A stretch of 64,000 bases of DNA, taken from positions 1-64,000 of the forward strand of contig NZ_JOFX01000012.1 in NCBI RefSeq assembly GCF_000719345.1. Reading direction: 5' to 3'. Under the pieces are notes generated by a model, which was not told the DNA's origin, made no database searches, and worked only from the letters and a program-made list of their open reading frames with translations. The translations under genes were made by a program, and so were the position numbers. This stretch comes from Streptomyces sp. NRRL F-2664 (lineage in GTDB: Bacteria > Actinomycetota > Actinomycetes > Streptomycetales > Streptomycetaceae). How positions within the stretch are numbered: position 1 is the stretch's first letter; each line of letters starts with the position of its first letter. This document shows, piece by piece, positions 58,946 through 64,000 of this stretch.

Positions 58946-60829
58946 GTGCTGCCTGGGGGCGATTTCTTGCTGTTCCGTGAGTCCGCGGCGTCCTTGGCCA
59001 ACCGCACCCGCCTCGAGGGGCGGCTGGCGGAGCTGCTGAGCGAGAACTTCCTCCACAGGAACGGCCACAAGCCGCACGCTGCGGAGGTCCGCTCCTGGGA
59101 GCGGAGCATCCCCACGCTCACCCACGCTCTGGTCGAAGCGGGTCTCGGTGAGGTCGAGATGCTGCTGGAGTACGGGCTGCCGCTGACGAGCAAGCGCGCG
59201 GACGTGATACTGGCCGGAATGCATCCGGTTTCCGGCGAGCCCTCGTACGTCGTCGTGGAACTCAAGCAGTGGACCGAGGCGCAGCCAGTGGACGAGGATC
59301 CGCTGCGGTGCAGCGTCCCCTCCTACCGCGAGCCGGTACTGAACCCCATCGAGCAGGTACGGGGCTACTGCGACTACCTCGTCTCGTTCAACGGGGCTCT
59401 CGAGCAGAATCCCGACTCCGTCACCGGAGTGGCCTTCCTGCACAATGCCGTTGAAGCCAGGGTCGCCGGGCTGCGGGAGGTCGAAGAGGACCACCGCGGT
59501 CGCATGTACACCGCCGATCAGCGCGGTGCGTTCCTCGACTACCTGCGCTCGCGGCTGGCCGCCAAGCCGGGCGCTGCCGCCGCCGACGACCTCCTGCAGG
59601 CCCGGGTGCGGCCGTCCAGGCAGCTGATGGCCGTGGCCGCCGACGAGGTCCGCGACCGGGAGCAGTTCGTGCTGCTGGACGAGCAGCGGCTCGCCTACGA
59701 GACGGTGATGGCAGCAGTCCGCAAGGCCCGCCGGTCCAACCGCAAGCAGGTGGTCGTTGTGACCGGCGGGCCCGGGTCCGGCAAGAGCGTGATCGCCCTG
59801 TCCGTACTCGGCGACCTGTACCGGCGCGGTGTGTCTGCCCTCCACGCCACCGGCTCGCAGTCGTTCACGAAGACCATGCGCAAGGTCGCGGGCGCCCGCA
59901 AGCCCGAGGTCCAGCGTCTGTTCCGCTACTTCAACAGCTTCATGGAGGCCGAGCCCAACGACATCGACGTGCTCGTCTGCGACGAGGCACACCGGCTCCG
60001 CAAGACCTCCGCCAACCGCTACACGAAGGCCGCTCTGCGCACCGGACGCCCACAGGTGGCGGAGCTGATCGACGCGGCCCGGGTCCCGGTGTTCCTCCTC
60101 GACCAGCACCAGGTGGTGCGTCCCGGCGAGATGGGCACCGTCGAGCAGATCAGGCGGGCCGCAGCCGAGCAGGAAGTGGATTTCACACTGGTGGAGTTGG
60201 ACAGCCAGTTCCGGTGCGGAGGCAGCGACGCGTACGTGCTCTGGGTGACCAGTCTCCTGAGCCTCGAGGGCGAGGAACCGATCGTGTGGGAACCGGACGG
60301 CAAGGTGCAACTGCTGACGGTGGACACCCCGCAGGAACTGGAGGACTTCCTCGGCGACAAACGAGCCCAGGGGTACGGCGCCCGGCTTTCCGCCGGCTAC
60401 TGCTGGAAGTGGACCACCAAGATCACTCCGGCGATGACGACGCTGCCCGCGGACGTGGTCATCGGCGACTGGTCGAAGCCGTGGAACCTGTACGGGGACC
60501 GATCTCTGCTGGGCGCACCGCCGGCTCCGCTCTGGGCAACTGATCCCGCGGGCTTCGGCCAGGTCGGCTGTGTCTACACCGCCCAGGGCTTCGAGTACGA
60601 CTGGTCGGGCGTGATCATGGGCCCGGACCTGGTCTGGCGGACAGACCGCTGGGTGGTCGACCGCACCGCCTCGAAGGACCCCTCCTTCACGAAGGCGACG
60701 CCTGACGAGGACATCGACCGCCTGATCCGCAACACGTACAAGGTACTCCTGACCCGCGGCATGATCGGAACGGTCGTCTACTCGACGGACCCTGAAACAC
60801 GCGAGAAGCTCCGTTCGCTCATTCCCTGA
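58946..60829 (+). CDS. PD-(D/E)XK nuclease + DUF2075 superfamily I helicase/ATPase
   Basis: The 627-aa protein has an N-terminal PD-(D/E)XK-like nuclease (RADVILAGMHP then VVVELKQW; Asp about 85, Glu-Leu-Lys about 102) and a DUF2075 helicase core. The core has Walker A GGPGSGKS (about 276), motif II LVCDEAHRLRK (about 345), QFRCGGSDAYV, CVYTAQGFEYDW and LLTRGMIGTVVYST. The same order occurs in the minus-strand neighbour at 61208-63349. Such nuclease-helicases are frequent in phage-defence or DNA-repair loci; the role here is inferred. GTG 58946 gives the longest frame but lacks a ribosome site; TTG 58967 has GGGGG 7 bases upstream. A hairpin and a small membrane gene follow. Confidence 0.88.
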   Translation: MLPGGDFLLFRESAASLANRTRLEGRLAELLSENFLHRNGHKPHAAEVRSWERSIPTLTHALVEAGLGEVEMLLEYGLPLTSKRADVILAGMHPVSGEPSYVVVELKQWTEAQPVDEDPLRCSVPSYREPVLNPIEQVRGYCDYLVSFNGALEQNPDSVTGVAFLHNAVEARVAGLREVEEDHRGRMYTADQRGAFLDYLRSRLAAKPGAAAADDLLQARVRPSRQLMAVAADEVRDREQFVLLDEQRLAYETVMAAVRKARRSNRKQVVVVTGGPGSGKSVIALSVLGDLYRRGVSALHATGSQSFTKTMRKVAGARKPEVQRLFRYFNSFMEAEPNDIDVLVCDEAHRLRKTSANRYTKAALRTGRPQVAELIDAARVPVFLLDQHQVVRPGEMGTVEQIRRAAAEQEVDFTLVELDSQFRCGGSDAYVLWVTSLLSLEGEEPIVWEPDGKVQLLTVDTPQELEDFLGDKRAQGYGARLSAGYCWKWTTKITPAMTTLPADVVIGDWSKPWNLYGDRSLLGAPPAPLWATDPAGFGQVGCVYTAQGFEYDWSGVIMGPDLVWRTDRWVVDRTASKDPSFTKATPDEDIDRLIRNTYKVLLTRGMIGTVVYSTDPETREKLRSLIP

Positions 60830-60942
60830 GCCGCGACCCCGTTCAGCGGATAGCATGATCCCGCTGCGCACCTTCCCGGAGGGTACGAGGCTGCGGTTCA
60901 TGCGAGAGGCCGAACAGGCTGTCGGTGACGAATGGTTGCGCC

Positions 60943-60964
60943 CGTCGTGTGGCGACACACGACG
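60943..60964 (+). terminator. Hairpin between the DUF2075 gene and small membrane gene
   Basis: A perfect 9-bp stem (60943-60951 with 60956-60964) with loop GCGA lies 114 bases after the DUF2075 stop. It may terminate or attenuate transcription. The rest of 60830-61026 shows nothing convincing. Confidence 0.5.
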
Positions 60965-61026
60965 CGAGCGTGGCTGCCCGGTAGGGCGCCCCCTGCCATT
61001 CCGAACTCACAACCTGGAGTGGCCGT

Positions 61027-61155
61027 ATGACCCCCGTCGAGTGCAAGCCTGCGCGTCGTGAGCGGATTCGCGGAATCCTGATCGACATCGCTGCCGGAGC
61101 CGTCTCCAGTCTTCTGGTGACGGCACTGACCGCGGTGGCAGACCTGTTCTTCTGA
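61027..61155 (+). CDS. Small membrane protein, 42 aa
   Basis: ATG 61027 follows GGAG with 7 bases spacing. The product has a basic N-terminus (ECKPARRERIRG) and one hydrophobic helix (ILIDIAAGAVSSLLVTALTA) ending ADLFF, consistent with a single-span inner-membrane peptide with its N-terminus inside. It lies between the two converging DUF2075 genes. Its stop codon sits inside the right arm of the 33-bp repeat. I do not recognise the family. A role as a membrane effector beside the nuclease-helicases is possible but unproven. Confidence 0.6.
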   Translation: MTPVECKPARRERIRGILIDIAAGAVSSLLVTALTAVADLFF

Positions 61156-61180
61156 GCAGGTACGTGGCGGGCCCGGAGAG
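61148..61180 (+). repeat. 33-bp exact inverted repeat, right arm
   Basis: Exact reverse complement of 58687-58719. It contains the stop of the 42-aa membrane gene and ends 27 bases before the stop of the minus-strand DUF2075 gene. Confidence 0.92.
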
Positions 61181-61207
61181 CCCGCCACCCCACAGCCCGG
61201 TCCGCTG

Positions 61208-63349
61208 TCAGAACAGTCGGAGATCGGAGCCCGACGACTTCCCCCGCTTGCGCTTGTTGCGTCTCCCGTTGGCGCGCGGCAGGTGCGGTGTGCGAGCCTC
61301 CTTCGGAAGGTTCAGCCAGGTGGGTCGAAGCCCGTGGATCTCCACCTGACCGACCAGTTTCTTCAGATACCTGCGGGTTTCCTCGTCCGTGGAGTACAGC
61401 ACCGTCGCACGGCTCGCCCGGGTCAACAGCACGTGGTACGCCTGTCGGACCAGCCGCGCGAAGTCGTCGTCGGCCACGCTCGACGCGCTGACCTTCGGAT
61501 CCAGCGAACCCGCCACATCAACACGCTTGATGTCCGAATCCGGGCCTTCCTTCCGCTCCTTTCCGCGCTGGAACACCCACTGATCGCCACGGCGCACCAT
61601 GTCGTCGCCCATGATCACCCCGCACCAGTCCCATTCCAGGCCCTGCGCCGTGTAGACGCAGCCGATCTGGCCGAGGCCCTCGGGGTGTACGGACCAGATG
61701 TCCGACGGCGGCACCCCGTCCGCGCAGTAGCTCTCGCTCTTCGCGTTCCACGGCCGGTGCCAGTCCCCGATGCGGACATCGGCCTCCAGGCGTTTCTCCT
61801 CGCCCGCGGGCTCCGTCCAGGGCCAGCAGTACCCCGCAACCATGCGCGCGGACGCGCCGGCCCGGGCCTCCGTCAGGATGATCCGTTCGAGCTCCTCCGG
61901 GGTCTCCACCACCTCGACGTGCATCAGTCCGTCCGGCCTCCAGGGCTCCGGCTTCTTGTCCGTCACGCCCAGGACTTCGCGCACCCAGCTGATGTACGAG
62001 CCACTGCCACCACAGCGGAACTGCTCGCGCAGTCCGTATTCGAGCAGGTCCGCACCGCGGCGCACGGCCGCATCCTTGATCAGCGCGACGGTTCCGACCT
62101 CTTTCGGACGCACGGACTGGCCTTCGTCCAGGAAGAACACCGTCAGGCGTGACGCGTCGAGGAGCTCGTCCACCTGCGGTCCCTTCCCCCAGATCTCCCG
62201 CTGCTCCGGCGTCCAGAACCGGTTCGTCGAGCGATCCCTCAGTCGATGCGCCTCGTCGCAGATCAGCACGTCCACCGGGGGCGCCGAGGTGTCGACGAAG
62301 TTGCTGAAGTAGGTGAAGGTCTCCCTGAACTCCTTGTCCCCGTATCCGACGTGCTCCTGGATTGCCGCGTTGAAGGCCCTGCTCCCGCTGGCGTACTTCA
62401 CGGTGCGCCCATGCGCCTCGAGCTGTGCCTTGACCTGCAGGCCGATGGCACTCTTGCCGGTGCCGGCGCCGCCTGTGACCAGGAAGACCACACGCCTCTC
62501 GTCGGGGACCAGCGCGGGATGCTCCGGGTCGGGCAGCACCTTGGCCGCTGCTTCGAGAATCTGGTCCGCGACCACCTTCTGGCGCCCGCGGAGGACGAAG
62601 ACGGTGTCATCGCCTCGGGACCAGTTCATCGCATCGAGCAGCGGTGTGTTGCGCAACCCCATAGTCTCCAACATGGTCACGGCCTCGGCCGCGCCGCCCT
62701 CGGCGTCGAAGCTCGCCCTGAGGTCATCGAGAAGCTGGGCCCGCCGATCAGCCGTGTACACGCGTGCGTACGCGCCCGTGGGCGAGTCCACACCGATCAG
62801 CGGACGCACCGAGTCGTCCGTGGCGTTGTGCAGGTAGGCGAATCCCCCGCACTCGAATTCGGTGTTCCTGAAGGGTCCCCTGTCGCTCGTGAACGCCTCG
62901 TAGTACTCACGCAACTGCAGCGCGGGATGCTTCTTCGCCCCCATCCCCGACACGTGCACCCAGTCCGCGGTTGCCTGTTCGATCCTGGTCACCGTCGACC
63001 AGCGCTTCAATTCGACGAGTTGCACGGAGGGCCGGTGCTCGTGCGGGTGGCGGCCGACCAATACGACGTCGATCAGCCGGGGTTCCGGGCGGCCGGACTC
63101 ATCCATGGTGGCGGCGCACTCCACGACCAATTCCACGTTTCCGCGGTCGGCGGCGACCAGATCGTTCGCAAGGCTGATCAGACTCTCCGCCCAGGCCGAG
63201 CGCTCCGTGAGCGAGGCGTCTGCGCCGCGGAAGTACCGCCAGCGCGCAGCGAGGTGCGGCACCATGTGGCGGCGCGCATGCAGGGTGAGCAGATCCTGCG
63301 CCGAAAGCTTCAGCAGGAGCATGGACACGAGGTGGTTCCCCCAGGGCAC
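61208..63349 (-). CDS. PD-(D/E)XK nuclease + DUF2075 superfamily I helicase/ATPase (paralogue)
   Basis: The 713-aa protein parallels the gene at 58946. It has a nuclease-like N-terminus (LIDVVLVGRHP then LVELKRW; ExK near 115), Walker A GGAGTGKS (about 297), motif II LICDEAHRLRD, FFLDEGQSVRP, QFRCGGSGSYI, CVYTAQGLEWDW and LLTRASRATVLYST. The C-terminus is longer and very basic (NGRRNKRKRGKSSG), possibly for nucleic-acid binding. GTG 63349 gives the longest frame; GTG 63328 has GGGGG 9 bases upstream and ATG 63322 is also possible. It converges on its plus-strand paralogue and shares a 30-bp leader with it, but the proteins have diverged well beyond a recent duplication. Confidence 0.88.
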   Translation of the reverse strand: MPWGNHLVSMLLLKLSAQDLLTLHARRHMVPHLAARWRYFRGADASLTERSAWAESLISLANDLVAADRGNVELVVECAATMDESGRPEPRLIDVVLVGRHPHEHRPSVQLVELKRWSTVTRIEQATADWVHVSGMGAKKHPALQLREYYEAFTSDRGPFRNTEFECGGFAYLHNATDDSVRPLIGVDSPTGAYARVYTADRRAQLLDDLRASFDAEGGAAEAVTMLETMGLRNTPLLDAMNWSRGDDTVFVLRGRQKVVADQILEAAAKVLPDPEHPALVPDERRVVFLVTGGAGTGKSAIGLQVKAQLEAHGRTVKYASGSRAFNAAIQEHVGYGDKEFRETFTYFSNFVDTSAPPVDVLICDEAHRLRDRSTNRFWTPEQREIWGKGPQVDELLDASRLTVFFLDEGQSVRPKEVGTVALIKDAAVRRGADLLEYGLREQFRCGGSGSYISWVREVLGVTDKKPEPWRPDGLMHVEVVETPEELERIILTEARAGASARMVAGYCWPWTEPAGEEKRLEADVRIGDWHRPWNAKSESYCADGVPPSDIWSVHPEGLGQIGCVYTAQGLEWDWCGVIMGDDMVRRGDQWVFQRGKERKEGPDSDIKRVDVAGSLDPKVSASSVADDDFARLVRQAYHVLLTRASRATVLYSTDEETRRYLKKLVGQVEIHGLRPTWLNLPKEARTPHLPRANGRRNKRKRGKSSGSDLRLF

Positions 63350-63379
63350 GAGTAGCTCGTGCGGGTGGGGGCATGTCCT
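63350..63379 (-). repeat. 30-bp leader shared by the two DUF2075 genes (copy 2)
   Basis: Exact reverse complement of 58915-58944, placed immediately upstream of the minus-strand gene start. In both loci CTGGGGG follows the first GTG by a few bases. Confidence 0.92.
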
Positions 63380-63584
63380 CGTGGGGAAGCCCGTCGGGCC
63401 GCAATCTGTTCGGTGATCTTAGAGAAGGCGTCGGCTGCGACGTGGCACCGCCCCGGCCCGCGGCCGGAACCACGGCCATGGTGGCCGGATCGCACCTGGC
63501 CACCGCCCTGCAGCTCCCTGCCCGCTTCGTCGCAGCTGCCCCGGATGCCACTGCCCGCCGTTAGGATCTGCCGAGAGCTTCCCC

Positions 63585-64000
63585 TCCGCCGGATGGCCGG
63601 TCACGGGGCGCCCCATCCAGCGGATCGGCCTCTCTGCGACGGTCGGAAACCCTCGGCAACTGCTCACCTGGCTCCAGGGGTCCGGTGCGGGTAAGCGTCC
63701 GGGGCGGGTCGTCGCCCCCGACCTCACCCTGACGCCCGCTGCGGCCCCGACCGCGGCCGCCACGGGCGAGAGTCTTCGGCCGCCGGGCGAGGTGGAATTG
63801 GACTACGTAGGGTCCCTCGACAACGCGTCCAAGTTGATCGCGGCCCTGCACCGGGGGGGAGAAGCGGCTGGTGTTCTGCGAGTCCAGGCGCCAGGTGGAG
63901 GAGCTAGGAGCAGCCCTGCGGGCACGCGGAGTGACAGTGTTCCTCTCGCACGCCTCCCTCTCGGCCGAGGAAAGAGCCCGTTCGGAACAGGCCTTCGCCG
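63585..64000 (+). pseudogene. DEAD/DEAH (Lhr-like) helicase fragment with a +1 frameshift, cut by the window edge
   Basis: Translation from the phase of base 63615 reads GRPIQRIGLSATVGNP (helicase motif III), then LLTWLQGSGAGKRPGRVV and DYVGSLDNASKLIAALHRG. After a run of seven G (63853-63859) the homologous reading continues one phase later as EKRLVFCESRRQVEELG and VFLSHASLSAEERARSEQ (helicase C-terminal domain). One extra G explains the shift. No start or N-terminal helicase motifs are seen upstream in 63380-63584, so the gene also looks 5' truncated. A sequencing error in the G run is an alternative for the frameshift, but not for the missing N-terminus. Confidence 0.7.

Noticed and set aside
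60855..61061. A 68-codon plus-strand frame starting MIPLRTFPEGTRLRF
   Set aside because: No ribosome site, overlaps the hairpin at 60943-60964 and the better supported 42-aa gene.

Overview
The window is very GC-rich, has GTG and TTG starts, Streptomyces-style terminators without T-runs, and actinomycete-type PKS/NRPS proteins. It most likely comes from Streptomyces or a close relative.

Layout. (1) 1-12716, plus strand: the end of a modular type I PKS gene cut by the left edge, a complete fully reducing PKS module (KS-AT-DH-ER-KR-ACP), a fused type II thioesterase/FMN alpha-hydroxyacid oxidase, and a second type II thioesterase. (2) 46271-12784, minus strand: a long NRPS operon read leftwards. 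In transcription order it holds a type II thioesterase, NRPS-A (A-T-E-C-A*-T, where A* is decayed), NRPS-B (C-A-T-E, C-A-MT-T, C-A-T-E, C-A-T-TE) and two related P450s. After a strong hairpin follow an FAD oxidoreductase, a stand-alone C-A-T protein whose C domain has lost its catalytic histidine, and a third P450. (3) 46695-50071, minus: a DrrA/DrrB-like ABC exporter, a DUF4097 protein and a HicB-like ribbon-helix-helix protein. (4) 50654-56050: ordinary genes (dimethylargininase, flotillin, NfeD-like protein, PucR-type regulator, small unknowns). (5) 56161-64000: a cluster of nuclease-helicase proteins (NERD-like/UvrD and two PD-(D/E)XK-DUF2075 paralogues), a tiny membrane protein, shared short repeats, and a frameshifted helicase fragment at the right edge.

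How the genes may work together. Read by eye, the A-domain pocket residues suggest Phe (module 1), no working A domain (module 2), piperazic acid (modules 3 and 5, both epimerised), N-methyl-Val (module 4) and an unassigned residue (module 6). Six carrier sites on the assembly line and six apparently functional A domains, counting the stand-alone C-A-T, fit a model in which the stand-alone protein feeds module 2 in trans after P450 oxidation. The product would be a hexapeptide or depsipeptide containing piperazate, probably combined with a polyketide acyl chain. How the polyketide joins the NRPS is not visible here, and the piperazate-forming genes are not in the window. These product statements are inference.

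The most novel items are the A*/degenerate-C pairing, the thioesterase-oxidase fusion and the nuclease-helicase cluster with its shared repeats.
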